Assembly (NCBI GenBank): GCA_041392765.1
Contig: JAWKLL010000021.1
Location: forward strand, 26,783-90,782
DNA length: 64,000 nt
Direction: 5' to 3'
Origin: Lewinella sp041392765
Lineage (GTDB): Bacteria; Bacteroidota; Bacteroidia; Chitinophagales; Saprospiraceae
In this document: positions 26,729 through 36,456 of the stretch, in pieces
Layout of the letters: each line of letters opens with the position of its first letter
Numbering within the stretch: the stretch's first letter is position 1
Program-made: the position numbers and the translations under genes
Notes under the pieces: generated by a model
What the model was told of the DNA's origin: nothing
What the model saw: the letters and a program-made list of their open reading frames with translations, nothing else
The model's database searches: none

Positions 26729-28981
26729 ATGCGGTTTTCCAACCTTCTTTTATACATTGTATTGCTAGCATATACAAGCATCTATGCGTAATCTATCCAA
26801 TTCACACCTGATTTTCCTGCTGTTACGCAATACAGCCAAACCGCTTTATATGGTTTCGCTGGCGGGTTGAACAGCCCACAGTTTTCAGCCGTTGATTTTA
26901 ATAATGATGGCTTGCAGGATGTCTTTGTCTTCGATCGTGTGGGCGATGTACCGCTTGCTATGGTACGGCAGGCTGATGGTTCACTTGTGCTCGACCTTTC
27001 TATGCTTTCTGGCTTTCCTCCCCTGCAAGATTGGGTACTGCTACGTGATTACAACCAAGATGGCATTCAAGATATTTTCACCTACAACCGTGATTTTGTT
27101 TCGGGTATCCGTGTTTTCAAAGGTAGTTATGAAAACAATAAGCTAGTGTTTTCGCCTTTCCCTTTTGGAGTTACACCCAATATCATCATGGTTTCTACGC
27201 CAAGCGGCACTACCCAACTCTATGTTAGCGATATTGACTACCCCGATATTTCCGATTTGGATTGCGATGGCGACCTTGATATCCTTACGTTCAACCTAAG
27301 TGGCGGATACATTGAGTACTACAAAAACCTAAGCATTGAAAACGGCTTCGGCACGGATAGCCTGCGCTTTACCTTAGCGGAAAATTGCTATGGTGGCATC
27401 TATGAAAGTGGCATTACTGCTATGCTTGATTTAGCATCTGCACCGGGGGAATGTGCACAGGGGATCATCAGTGGCGAGGTGGTTACGCCACGGCACGTTG
27501 GCTCTACCCTACTCTGTTTTGATAATGACGGTGACGGCGACAAAGACCTCCTGCTGGGTGACCTGTCCTTCCCAAATCTCAACATGGCTACCAACGGAGG
27601 TAATTGCAACGATGCTTGGATGAATGCACAGGATGCTAGCTTTCCAAGCTATGACCAACCCGTTGATCTTCCCATTTTCCCTGCTGCTTTTTTCATGGAC
27701 GTGGATTTGGATGGCCGACGTGACCTTGTCGCAGCCCCTAACTTAGACCAAAATGGTATTGACCACGAAAATGTCTGGTTATACCTCAATGATGGCACCG
27801 ACTCAGACCCGTCATTTAACTTCCAACAAACCGACTGGTTGGTAAGAGACATGATAGACCTCGGCACACGTTCTCATCCGGCAGCTATTGATTACAACGC
27901 GGATGGATTAATGGATTTGGTAGTCAGCAATTTTTCCTATTTCGAGCTTTTTGGCGCAAAAAACACTCGCTTGCTGCTGTACGAAAACACAGGAACGCTC
28001 AATCAACCTGCCTTCACCCTCGTGGATGAAGATTTTCTGAATATGAACCAATTCAGTGCAGACCAAACCGGGCAAGGTACTTTTGACTTGGCGCCAACCT
28101 TCGGCGACCTCGATGGCGATGGTGATTGGGATGCTTTGGTAGGAGAAGTTTCCGGCAATCTTTTCTTTGTTGAAAATACTGCTGGCCCAGGAGAACCCGC
28201 ACAGTTTGCTGCGCCTGCTTTTGGCTATATGGATATCGACCCCGGCCAGTCAGTTATTCCGCAAATCGTAGATTTGAACCGCGATGGATTAGCTGACATC
28301 ATCCTTGGTGAAAAAAACGGCAACATAAACTATTACCAAAACACAGGTACCGTCGGTGCCCCCCAGTTTGACAGTGATGAGACCGCCTTGCCTAATGTGC
28401 GCAATCTGGGCCAGGTAGATGCCCGCATCCCCGGATATTCAACGGGTTATTCCGCTCCCACTTTTGTGGATTTTGACGGCGAATGGTGGCTTTTCATGGG
28501 TACCCAATTTGGACAAATTGAGGTTTACAATAACATTAACAACCAATTGGCGGGAGAAGCTTTCACCCTCCTTAGCGAACAGATCGCCCAGCTTAGCGCA
28601 GGAGAGCATCTCCACTTAGCTACGCACGACTGGAATGCCGATGGTTTCTTAGATTTTATTGTTGGCAATGAAAGAGGTGGACTCAATTTTTACCATTCGA
28701 ATATTTCATTATCTGGTGTCGTACCTGTACAAACAACAACGACTGCCCCTTTATTAGCGACTGTATCACCCAATCCGGGAAGCACGGCGTTTCAAGTAGA
28801 AATATTGCAGCCGACCCCTGCTACCATTACCATTTGGAATACTGCCGGGCAAAGGATACACGATAGTAAATCACAAGAAAAAATACACTTCTTTGATGCT
28901 AACGAATGGCCGGCAGGGATGTATATTATTCGCGTGCAGTCGGATAGACAACAGCAATTGCTCAAGTGGATGAAGATATGA
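26729..28981 (+). CDS. Secreted VCBS/FG-GAP repeat protein with T9SS sorting domain (early in-frame stop)
   Basis: ATG 26729 begins a signal peptide (MRFSNLLLYIVLLAYTSIYA) that is in frame with the long open frame from 26867 except for a TAA at 26789-26791. The TAA falls exactly where a Gln after the signal cleavage site is expected (IYA-Q-SIQF), so a single C-to-T change or error explains it. The mature protein has repeated calcium-binding-like motifs (DFNNDGLQDVFVFD, DCDGDLDILTF, DLDGDGDWDALVGE, DWNADGFLDFIVGN), forming a beta-propeller. It ends with SPNPGSTAFQVEILQPTPAT and the T9SS type A tail. It is a cell-surface or secreted binding protein; the partner is unknown. Confidence 0.85.
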
Positions 28982-29012
28982 GCGTATGCCTAAGAGTATA
29001 TGTAGGAGAACC

Positions 29013-29546
29013 TTACCACTGGCGCATTTTGCGAAAAACGTCCCATACGACGATACCCATTGAAACAGCTACGTTCAAGGAGTGCTTAGTGCCAAATTGG
29101 GGAATTTCAATGGCGCCATCCGACAAAGCCATAGCTACCTCGCTGACACCCTCTACTTCGTTGCCAAAAATCAAAGCGACAGGTTGCCCATCTGTTGGTT
29201 GAAAATCTTGTAACCAACATCGGCCAATGGCTTGTTCCACCGCCCATATAGCGTACCCTTCGGAGCGCAAGGCAGCTATCGCCTCGGCTACCTCCTCATG
29301 GTAAGACCAACGTACAGATTCCGTTGCACCTAATGCCGTTTTCAGAATTTCGCGGTGAGGAGGTTGTGCCGTGATACCACACAATACCACTTCGGATAAA
29401 GCAAAAGCATCTGCTGTCCGAAATGCAGACCCCACATTGTGGGCCGAACGTACATTATCTAATACCAACACCAACGGAGTTTTGGGCTGCTCTCGAAAAG
29501 CTTCCACCCCTACCCGCTCCAATTCTTCCATTTTCACTTTGCGCAT
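29013..29546 (-). CDS. SpoU/TrmH-family RNA 2'-O-methyltransferase
   Basis: 177 residues from MRKVKMEELERVGVEAFREQ. The SPOUT knot motifs are present: VLDNVRSAHNVGSAFRTADA (motif 1), ALIFGNEVEGVS (motif 2) and IPQFGTKHSLNVAVSMGIVV (motif 3). It methylates a ribose 2'-OH in tRNA or rRNA using SAM; which RNA cannot be told. It lies 7 bases after the WG-repeat lipoprotein gene and is the last gene of the purK-purE operon. The short size, without an N-terminal L30e-like domain, is like small TrmH/YibK-type enzymes. Confidence 0.9.
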   Translation of the reverse strand: MRKVKMEELERVGVEAFREQPKTPLVLVLDNVRSAHNVGSAFRTADAFALSEVVLCGITAQPPHREILKTALGATESVRWSYHEEVAEAIAALRSEGYAIWAVEQAIGRCWLQDFQPTDGQPVALIFGNEVEGVSEVAMALSDGAIEIPQFGTKHSLNVAVSMGIVVWDVFRKMRQW

Positions 29547-29553
29547 GACCCAA

Positions 29554-30738
29554 TTATTTATAAATCTGAACGGGTGCCAAACCATCCGAATATTCCCTTA
29601 TTTCTAAAAAATTAGGGCGTGGCAGCCATATCAAGCGGCCAGTAGTATCGATAAAGGTCAACCCGGCATCGGTGGCTACCCGCGCTAATCCTTGTTGGAA
29701 AGGCCAAGCCAAAAAATATTGAGGGGCACTAATGATGCGTCCACTTGCATCCATGTACCCCCATAGTTCGCCATCGCGAAAACATGCAAACCCCTCGCTA
29801 AACGGGTGTATTTCCGATAAAGTCCGTGACAAAAGTGCGTCCCCTGTGGCTGTTAATAAACTGTAGTTGCCACCAGCATCTGCAATCCAAAGATGGTGGC
29901 CTGCATAAAACAATTGGTCATAATCAGGGCGAATGCTCCATTGGCCGTTTAGCGATAATAGCCCCCATTGTTCCCCTTCCATTGCCGCCACATAGTTGTC
30001 ATCCATTTCGCCCAGTTGCAACCATTTAGGAGGCAACACCCATTTGCCACGGTAATCCGTTATTCCCCATTTATCTTCTTGCTTTACGCGCAATCTATCA
30101 GGAGTAGATAACCTTTTGATTTGCTTAAACCTGCACTCAATGAGGAATTTCCCTTGTTTATCGATGAGGCCATATTTTCCATTGGATGCCACTATTGCAG
30201 CCCCCTCTATAAAGTCAGCAGCTTTTTCAAATTGAGGAGCTACCACCGTTGTGCCGTTTGTATCAATATACCCGTACAGGTCTCCTTCCCGAAAAAAAGC
30301 CATCCCTTCGGCCCAATCACCCAGTTCTTCATATCGAGGTGATAATGCCCATTCGCCTTTTCGATTGATATACCCAAATAGGCCATCATCTTGCTGGGCG
30401 CGCGCCCATTTGCCCTGAAATGGCCAAGCAGCACGAAATGTTGCAGTAAATGCTTGTTTGCCATCCGCTTGAATATATGCCCAGCGCCCGTTTCGCCTTA
30501 CCAATGCCAACCCATCCTGAAAAGAACGGACTTCATCGAATTGGTCAACTACAACCAAATTGCCAGCCCGGTTGATGAATCCCCATTGATAAGGATTCTC
30601 TTCGTAGTCGTGGTCGGGCAGAGGCGATTCAAGCTCATCTGTGGCAGTTGATGAGTCATTCGGCGTGTCCTGCTTACAGCCTATTGCCAGAAAAACAACC
30701 ATAATCGATACAAAACCATACAGCCACCTTTTCATCAT
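29554..30738 (-). CDS. WG-repeat lipoprotein
   Basis: 394 residues with a lipoprotein signal (MMKRWLYGFVSIMVVFLAIG, Cys next in GCKQD). The rest is a series of WG repeats, for example WGFINRAGNLVVVDQFDEVR, WALSPRYEELGDWAEGMAFF, KYGLIDKQGKFLIECRFKQI and WGYMDASGRIISAPQYFLAW. WG repeats (KWG) are usual in exported Bacteroidota proteins and form beta-rich, probably binding, surfaces. The start ATGATG follows the purE stop codon directly (TAAATGATG), so translation is probably coupled to purE. The function is unknown and the link with purine synthesis may be only positional. Confidence 0.88.
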   Translation of the reverse strand: MMKRWLYGFVSIMVVFLAIGCKQDTPNDSSTATDELESPLPDHDYEENPYQWGFINRAGNLVVVDQFDEVRSFQDGLALVRRNGRWAYIQADGKQAFTATFRAAWPFQGKWARAQQDDGLFGYINRKGEWALSPRYEELGDWAEGMAFFREGDLYGYIDTNGTTVVAPQFEKAADFIEGAAIVASNGKYGLIDKQGKFLIECRFKQIKRLSTPDRLRVKQEDKWGITDYRGKWVLPPKWLQLGEMDDNYVAAMEGEQWGLLSLNGQWSIRPDYDQLFYAGHHLWIADAGGNYSLLTATGDALLSRTLSEIHPFSEGFACFRDGELWGYMDASGRIISAPQYFLAWPFQQGLARVATDAGLTFIDTTGRLIWLPRPNFLEIREYSDGLAPVQIYK

Positions 30739-31254
30739 TTATCCTCTTTTTGCCGCTAAATAAGCTTCATAGCCCATACTTTCAATTGCCTCGTATTTAT
30801 CGGCCACTTCCGCTGCCAGTTGCTGTTTATATACTATCATTCGATTGCGCAAAGCGTCATCCTTATTGCCCAATATCTGAGCAGCTAATATACCTGCGTT
30901 TTTTGCTGCGTTGACAGCAACCGTAGCTACCGGCACCCCGTTGGGCATTTGTAAGATAGACAACATAGAATCCCATCCATCAATGGAATTGGATGATTTT
31001 ATAGGTACTCCTATCACGGGCAATGGACTGATGGCGGCCACCATACCCGGCAAGTGGGCGGCACCTCCAGCACCCGCAATAATCACATCCACCCCTCGCG
31101 TATGGGCTGCTTTTGCAAAAGCATACATCCTGTCGGGGGTTCGATGTGCTGAAACAATCGTCAACTCAAACGGCACGCCAAAATGTGCCAATATATCAGC
31201 TGCTTGCCGCATGATAGGCAAATCGGAGTCAGACCCCATGATGATACTTACCAT
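30739..31254 (-). CDS. purE: N5-carboxyaminoimidazole ribonucleotide mutase
   Basis: 171 residues from MVSIIMGSDSDLPIMRQAAD. It has the PurE signatures MGSDSDLP, TIVSAHRTPDRM (catalytic His) and IIAGAGGAAHLPGMVAA, with VIGVPIKSSNSIDGWDSMLS. The enzyme converts N5-CAIR to CAIR in de novo purine synthesis. It starts 4 bases after the purK stop and is followed directly by the WG-repeat gene. An upstream start at 31296 would overlap purK. The frame is intact. Confidence 0.96.
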   Translation of the reverse strand: MVSIIMGSDSDLPIMRQAADILAHFGVPFELTIVSAHRTPDRMYAFAKAAHTRGVDVIIAGAGGAAHLPGMVAAISPLPVIGVPIKSSNSIDGWDSMLSILQMPNGVPVATVAVNAAKNAGILAAQILGNKDDALRNRMIVYKQQLAAEVADKYEAIESMGYEAYLAAKRG

Positions 31255-31258
31255 ATTT

Positions 31259-31921
31259 TTATATCTTTTTAGCTCCTTTACATTTGAGCGTTTCATTCAC
31301 CCAATTGGCCTTCTCCCTCACCTCTTCCAAGCTACTGCCCATGATGGTCACATGCCCCATCTTCCGGGAAGGGCGGGTTTCCGCCTTGCCGTACAAATGT
31401 ACAAATACCTGCGGTGCTGCTAAGATTTCATCTAAGCCTTCATAACGAACTGCTCCCGTATAACCCGCCTCTCCCAATATGTTTACCATGGCAGCCGATG
31501 CCAATAAACGAGTATCTCCTAGTGGCAGGTTGAGTACCCCACGAATGTGCTGCTCAAACTGGCTAACTGGGCAACTTTCAATCGTATGGTGGCCACTGTT
31601 ATGTGGGCGGGGTGCTACTTCGTTGACGAGTATCTCGCCTGCTGGTGTAAGGAACAACTCCACGGCCAATAACCCACATATATTATAAGCAATAGCTGTC
31701 CGCGTAGCAATTTCTACTGCCTTTGCAGCTATTTCTGGGCTAATCTGAGCGGGTGCAAAGAGGTAATTTACTAAGTTGGCTTCTGGATCAAATTCCATTT
31801 CAACTACGGGATAACATGCGATTTGGCCTCGCTCGTTACGCGCTACGATTACCGCTAATTCTTTTTGAATAGGCACTAACTGCTCGAGCATCGAAGGCCC
31901 TTCTAACAGTTTTGTTGCCAA
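31259..31921 (-). CDS. purK: N5-carboxyaminoimidazole ribonucleotide synthase, C-terminal part
   Basis: This frame holds the second part of the ATP-grasp domain: IQKELAVIVARNERGQIACY, ICGLLAVELFLTPAGEILVN and the PurK hallmark NEVAPRPHNSGHHTIE, then the C-terminal domain (NLPLGDTRLLASAAMVNILG). The N-terminal part is at 31934-32437. Between them the expected QKARLGGYDGRGVAVIRS can be rebuilt only by restoring three bases, each to a shortened C or G run around 31945-31975. This is direct evidence for homopolymer-type errors. PurK carboxylates AIR with ATP and bicarbonate. Confidence 0.92.
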   Translation of the reverse strand: MATKLLEGPSMLEQLVPIQKELAVIVARNERGQIACYPVVEMEFDPEANLVNYLFAPAQISPEIAAKAVEIATRTAIAYNICGLLAVELFLTPAGEILVNEVAPRPHNSGHHTIESCPVSQFEQHIRGVLNLPLGDTRLLASAAMVNILGEAGYTGAVRYEGLDEILAAPQVFVHLYGKAETRPSRKMGHVTIMGSSLEEVREKANWVNETLKCKGAKKI

Positions 31922-31933
31922 ATCATCTTTGGT

Positions 31934-32437
31934 TCACTGCGAATGACGGCCACCCTCGGCCATCGTACCCACCAGGCGGCTTTCTGAACAAATGGCAAAG
32001 ACCATTTTCCTGCCGCTGGTTGCTTTGATAGCTGTCACATCCGCAAACAATTCATAGGGCGCAGTAGGTAGATTATTTTGGGTATAAAAAGATTTCTGTA
32101 ACCCCTTATCTTTGATAATATCCAAGATAGATGGATCGGGATGGACAACAACCCCTTCTGCTTTTAACCGATGTAATGCCCCTGTATGGACGTGTTCTAT
32201 TTCGATGGTCAACACATCCACTTGGCGACCAAAAGCGAGTACATCTTCCTCTTGCTTAAAATCACCAGCAACAAAATGGGTACAATAGGAAGCCGCAGGC
32301 ACACTTTTATCTTGGTCTAACACCCAAAAAGGCAATTGCCAATTGGCAGCAGGTATGGCCATCATCTTTCCCAATTGGCCTCCTCCTAACACCCCCAACT
32401 TGACTGCTCCATTGAAAACCGATGCAGTGGATTCCAT
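31934..32437 (-). CDS. purK: N5-carboxyaminoimidazole ribonucleotide synthase, N-terminal part
   Basis: It starts MESTASVFNGAVKLGVLGGG with the nucleotide-binding GVLGGGQLGKMM. It continues through WVLDQDKSVPAASYCTHFVA, DVLTIEIEHVHTGALHRLKA and the start of the ATP-grasp domain (IKDKGLQKSFYTQNNLPTAP). The frame drifts into wrong text after SGRKMVFAI and stops at 31934. The C-terminal part follows in another frame. The upstream start at 32497 is in frame but would add 20 residues not typical of the family. As one gene (31259-32437) it is the first gene of purK-purE-WG-SpoU. Confidence 0.9.
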   Translation of the reverse strand: MESTASVFNGAVKLGVLGGGQLGKMMAIPAANWQLPFWVLDQDKSVPAASYCTHFVAGDFKQEEDVLAFGRQVDVLTIEIEHVHTGALHRLKAEGVVVHPDPSILDIIKDKGLQKSFYTQNNLPTAPYELFADVTAIKATSGRKMVFAICSESRLVGTMAEGGRHSQ

Positions 32438-32656
32438 GCTCGTTGTTTTAGCGCAAAGAAACACAGAAATTTCGACTTGTCGATATGTTGCTTGCAAGAG
32501 TATGTCATAAACCCAGTAATCGGATGTCCCCCAATTATCATCCTATCGCCAACTAGATGAGATATAGAATTAAGTTAAACTTTAGTTAAAAACTCTTATC
32601 TCCAATCCACTTACCCGTAGCATAACTTATTTTTATAGCAACCAAATTCCTAACTT

Positions 32657-33640
32657 ATGCGCTACCTATTTACCTTGTCTTGCCTTTACATGCTATTCAG
32701 CGGATGTGTATCCTATCGTCCTTATCCAATGACGGAATCTAAGTTGACAGCATTGGACATTCCTGCTAATGAGAACCCTGTTTCGCTATACATGATGGGG
32801 GAGACATTGCCAGAGAAAGACTACCTCCGTATAGCTCTGCTAAAAGAAAGTAGTGTAAATGCGAATACAAACGACTTAATAGGGCGTTTATTAGGACGGG
32901 CAGCCACACTGGGTGCCGATGCCTTGTTAATACAAAATATCTCTGAAACCGAGGAGGTACGCGAGCTATCCGAGTCTTCGTATTCAGTTCATAAAGAATC
33001 AGTATGGGGTCTCGCCATTAAATTCAAAGAAAACCTGACCTATCCTGGTCGGAAGCTATCACACATAGAAGTACAGGGTATTGGAGGAAATGCCCAGTCT
33101 GAAGGAGGAAATATTTACCTTGCTGCAAACGGTGAGGCCACTCTGAGTAAAAGCACCAAACTGACAAAAATAGCTTGGCAGTTTTCAATGGAATACTTGA
33201 TGGAAAGCACGCATGGATGTTTTTTTAATAAGATTCCTTCGGGAGGAAGTAGTGATATTAGCCACTATCTATATCGGCAACACAGGAATTCTTCTTCCCT
33301 CACAACAACCCAGTTGAAAGCAAACCTCCTGCAAAATGGTCGTGTTAAAATGCTCCTGATTACTATGTTAAACGGCAATAATACACGCATCAAATTGTAC
33401 TTTGACTACAATGAGCAGAACCAATTGGTAAGTCGTTGGGGGGAAATAGCACCTGGTATCAACTATAGGATCAATACGACCTACCACCCTGACGGCAGCA
33501 TAGCTGGAGAAACCTATGAAAGCTGGACACAAGGACAAACCACCCCTTCCCCATTGTTGCAAACAACCTACTATTACCTATCAGAGGAAGATTGGCGGGA
33601 GCAAGTTGAGAAAGAACAATTTATCAGTAGTAATAATTAG
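32657..33640 (+). CDS. Hypothetical lipoprotein
   Basis: 327 residues with a lipoprotein signal and lipobox (MRYLFTLSCLYMLFSGC; Cys at 17). The first part has an alpha/beta stretch (YLRIALLKESSVNANTNDLI, GRAATLGADALLIQNISETE) recalling the small YbjQ/heavy-metal-binding-like domains of Bacteroidota lipoproteins. The second part is beta-rich (NNTRIKLYFDYNEQNQLVSR, YHPDGSIAGETYESWTQGQT), as in antitoxin/RHS-like toast-rack text. I do not recognise a specific family. The gene is intact, divergent from purK and convergent with apbE, only three bases apart. Confidence 0.75.
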   Translation: MRYLFTLSCLYMLFSGCVSYRPYPMTESKLTALDIPANENPVSLYMMGETLPEKDYLRIALLKESSVNANTNDLIGRLLGRAATLGADALLIQNISETEEVRELSESSYSVHKESVWGLAIKFKENLTYPGRKLSHIEVQGIGGNAQSEGGNIYLAANGEATLSKSTKLTKIAWQFSMEYLMESTHGCFFNKIPSGGSSDISHYLYRQHRNSSSLTTTQLKANLLQNGRVKMLLITMLNGNNTRIKLYFDYNEQNQLVSRWGEIAPGINYRINTTYHPDGSIAGETYESWTQGQTTPSPLLQTTYYYLSEEDWREQVEKEQFISSNN

Positions 33641-33643
33641 CAT

Positions 33644-34618
33644 TTACTCCTTTACGACAATCGCTTCAAACCCCTTGGTCATGCGGGTTTGGAGCTGCCC
33701 TTGCTCATCGGCGTAAATGAAGCAAGCTTCAATTCCTTGAAGCGTGTCGATCATTTGGTATGCCTTTTCCAAGCCAGCAACCATGCAGGCGGTAGCCAGC
33801 GCATCGGCAGTGGCACAGTCGGCAGCAAGGATTGATGTACTAAGAAGGTTGCTCCTTTCGGGGAAACCCGTTTTAGGATTAATCGTGTGGCTAAATTTTT
33901 GACCAACCGCTTCATAGAAGTTGCGGTAATTGCCGGAAGTAGCCACTGCGGCGTCCACTAATGAAACGGCAATTTGATAATCCGTAACAGCGGAAGTTTC
34001 CAAAGGCACGGCTACACCGATACGCCAAGGAGTTTCGCTGTTGCCTTTATTCCCTTTAGCCACCACTTCGCCACCAATATCTACTAAGTAGTTGTTGATA
34101 CCCTTGTTCTGTAGGAAATCCGCTACTAAGTCCACACCGTAGCCCTTGGCAATGGCGGAGAAATCCAACTGTACAGATGGGTGCTGCTTGCGTAATGTAT
34201 GCGAAACAGTGTCTAAAGCAATACACTCCATACCAACAAACTGCAAAATCGAGTCGATCTTGGCACTGTCAACCGTCGTCACGGGGCGTTTTTCCGTATA
34301 ACCAAATCCCCAGTAATTGACCAACGGCATAACGGTGGGATTAAAATACTGCTGCGTCAATGTTGCTATTTTCCAAGACAATCGTACGTTTTGGTAAAAA
34401 TGGGGTGCTTGTTGTAGGGCGACTGCGTCCAACTCGGGTAGATCACCATAGTTAAATCGAGAAATAGTCGATGTAGGAATGTAGGTAGAAACTTCTTCGT
34501 TCAAAGCTACCAACAGGGAATCGATTTGATCTTTTAGCCCTGTAAGGTTATCTCCAGTAAAGCTGATGCGGTAATAAGTGCCCATTGTTTCCTTCAATAC
34601 TTGGACAGGCATAAGCAC
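33644..34618 (-). CDS. apbE: FAD:protein FMN transferase (ApbE family)
   Basis: The frame shows ApbE features: VLKETMGTYYRISFTGDNLT (N-terminal MGT), FNPTVMPLVNYWGFG, QLDFSAIAKGYGVDLVADFL, NNYLVDIGGEVVAKG, VATSGNYRNF, HTINPKTGFP and SILAADCATADALATACMVA (metal/FAD site). The enzyme attaches FMN to a Thr of periplasmic proteins such as Na+-NQR or RnfG. Just upstream, in the same frame but lacking a start, is RLFLFIPSIIAWGIFSC, a lipoprotein signal. ATG 34692-34694 (complement) precedes it in another frame. The true start is thus probably about 34694 with a one-base slip, making a lipoprotein as in other ApbE proteins. Confidence 0.92.
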   Translation of the reverse strand: MLMPVQVLKETMGTYYRISFTGDNLTGLKDQIDSLLVALNEEVSTYIPTSTISRFNYGDLPELDAVALQQAPHFYQNVRLSWKIATLTQQYFNPTVMPLVNYWGFGYTEKRPVTTVDSAKIDSILQFVGMECIALDTVSHTLRKQHPSVQLDFSAIAKGYGVDLVADFLQNKGINNYLVDIGGEVVAKGNKGNSETPWRIGVAVPLETSAVTDYQIAVSLVDAAVATSGNYRNFYEAVGQKFSHTINPKTGFPERSNLLSTSILAADCATADALATACMVAGLEKAYQMIDTLQGIEACFIYADEQGQLQTRMTKGFEAIVVKE

Positions 34619-34732
34619 AGGAGGCGTAGATCTTACGCAAGAAAATATCCCCCAAGCAATGATGCTCGGTATAAAGAGAAATAAACGATCGCATAGTAAT
34701 TGGTCTTCAGTTATCGGACGACTTAATAGTTG

Positions 34733-34919
34733 TGGTTCTTTGACACAAAGTGTGGCATTAATGGCTAGCTATCTCGGCAAAAGGCCGGGAGCAAGTTGTG
34801 CAACAGTGGCCGCGATAGCGGACAGACGCTTGCGACCGTAGGAAGCTGGCCGAGCGAATAACCCGAGCTGGCGGAGACGTAGCGCCCGAAGGGCTGCCAC
34901 AGGAATTGTCAAAGAACCA
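34733..34919. mobile_element. TIR-bounded non-coding element (187 bp), MITE-like
   Basis: TGGTTCTTTGACA (34733-34745) is repeated inverted as TGTCAAAGAACCA (34907-34919). The interior is GC-richer than its surroundings and has several short inverted repeats (CTATC/GATAG, GCCCGAAGGGC). There is no reading frame worth calling. It lies between apbE and the dipeptidase gene. No second copy is present here, so mobility is inferred only from the structure. Confidence 0.5.
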
Positions 34920-34958
34920 TAGTTGTCCAATAACTGCGGTCATTATTCTTTCCGTCCC

Positions 34959-36324
34959 TTATGCTTTCATTTCCGTATAATAGTGGAAGTAGTAAGGGAT
35001 CGTCTCAATGCCTTTGTAAAATTAAACAACCCGTAGTATTCGTGGGAGAGTGGATGGCATCGCTGTCCAAGCCAAAACCCATGAGTACACTTTTCACCTA
35101 ATACTTTTTCAAAAGAGGCTACAATAGGAATCGCTACGCCTTCCCTCTTGAGGATGAGTGCCTTATAGTAGCTTCCATTGCTTTATGTACGCTTGATATT
35201 CCGGCGTATCGGTTGGTGTCACTACTGGCTCGCCACCGTGGTGTGGGCGCACTTCTACTTTACTTCAGCAGGAGCGGCCTGCTCAAAGTAATTTTGAACA
35301 ACTCAGTGATCTTATCTGGGTGTTGGTTGGGTACCAAACGCATACTGATTTTGGCAAAAGCTTTGGATGGCAATACCGTTTTAGAGCCTTCGCCTGTATA
35401 TACTCCCCAAATACCGTTTACATCTAAGGTAGGGCGTATGCTGGTGCGTTCCAAGGTTGTAAAACCAGCTTCCCCTCTGACGGCATCAATACCTAAATCC
35501 TTTTGGTAATTGCCTAAATGGAAGGGAGCTTTGTTCATTTCCGCACGCTCTACATCGGAAACATCTTGCACATCATCATAAAAACCGGGAATGGTAATGT
35601 GCTTGTTTCATCCATCATACTCAATCATCTCGCAAAGCACGTTGATCGGGTTGCCAACGGCTCCTCCATATACGCCTGAGTGAGGAATAACGATTGACAC
35701 ATATACTTCCACTTCCACATAGCTAAGCCCCTTAACCCCGTAGTAATGCTGGGGGTATCATTAGCAATAATAGAGAGGTGTCTGAAATCAAGATAACATC
35801 GCAGGCTAGTTTGTCCTTGTGCTCCACCAAAAACTTACCCAAATGAGCAGAACCTGTTTCTTCTTCTCCTTCGATCATGAACTTGATGTACAAGGAAGAG
35901 TATTTGTAGCCATCATAGCTTCAAAAGCCTTCACATTCATAACATCTGCCACTTTATCATCGCAAGAACCACACGCGCAAAAATAGCTCCATCAGGGTGC
36001 AGCTCGGTCTTTTTAATCACAGGCTCGAAGTACTATCTAATGACACAGGATCGGCAGGTTGCACATCGTAATGACCATAAACCATGATAGTTGTTAAGGT
36101 ATCGGAGATTTTTTTCTCACCGAAGACGATGGGATGGCCTGCAATTGGGAACAATCTCTACTGTGTCGGCACCTGCCTTGCGTAGATGATTAGCTACGCG
36201 CTTCATTGTGCGTTGAACATCCGCTTTGGCGGTCGGCTTTGACACTCCGGAATGCGCAATAAATCAAAAAGTTCTTCTAAGAATGGTCTTTGTTGTCCTG
36301 TATATATTGTTGTGTGGCTTGCAT
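34959..36324 (-). pseudogene. M20-family dipeptidase (CNDP-like), many frameshifts
   Basis: Pieces in three frames join in order. MQATQQYIQDNKD starts the protein; then FGEKKISDTL, MVYGHYDVQPADPLSLDST (catalytic-site text HYDVQP), and FMIEGEEETGSAHLGKFLVE (catalytic EE and metal ligand). The intact 35260-35571 stretch is the dimerisation domain (GIWGVYTGEGSKTVLPSKAF). The tail is HGFWLGQ and YKGIETIPYYFHYYTEMKA, with the stop at 34959. At least eight one-base changes interrupt it. A working enzyme would be a zinc dipeptidase. Either a badly sequenced region or a real pseudogene fits; neighbouring mdh is broken in the same way, which favours sequence error. Confidence 0.75.
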
Positions 36325-36343
36325 GATGTAAGGAATGTTGGAT

Positions 36344-36399
36344 CCCGATAGCTATCGGGGTGAAATGTGGAAAATGTAGAATCCCGATAACTATCAGGG
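36344..36399. repeat. Two CCCGATAGCTATCGGG-type palindromes
   Basis: A perfect 16-base palindrome CCCGATAGCTATCGGG (36344-36359) and a diverged version CCCGATAACTATCAGGG (36383-36399) lie between the dipeptidase and malate dehydrogenase genes. A third copy of the core, CCGATAGCTATCGG, is at 13151-13164 inside MITE-like copy 1. They could be hairpin-forming extragenic repeats or binding sites. Confidence 0.6.
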
Positions 36400-36456
36400 T
36401 GCTAAAGATGTATATGTGCCAAAAGTTGACATTTCGCACATATACACTTGCAACAT

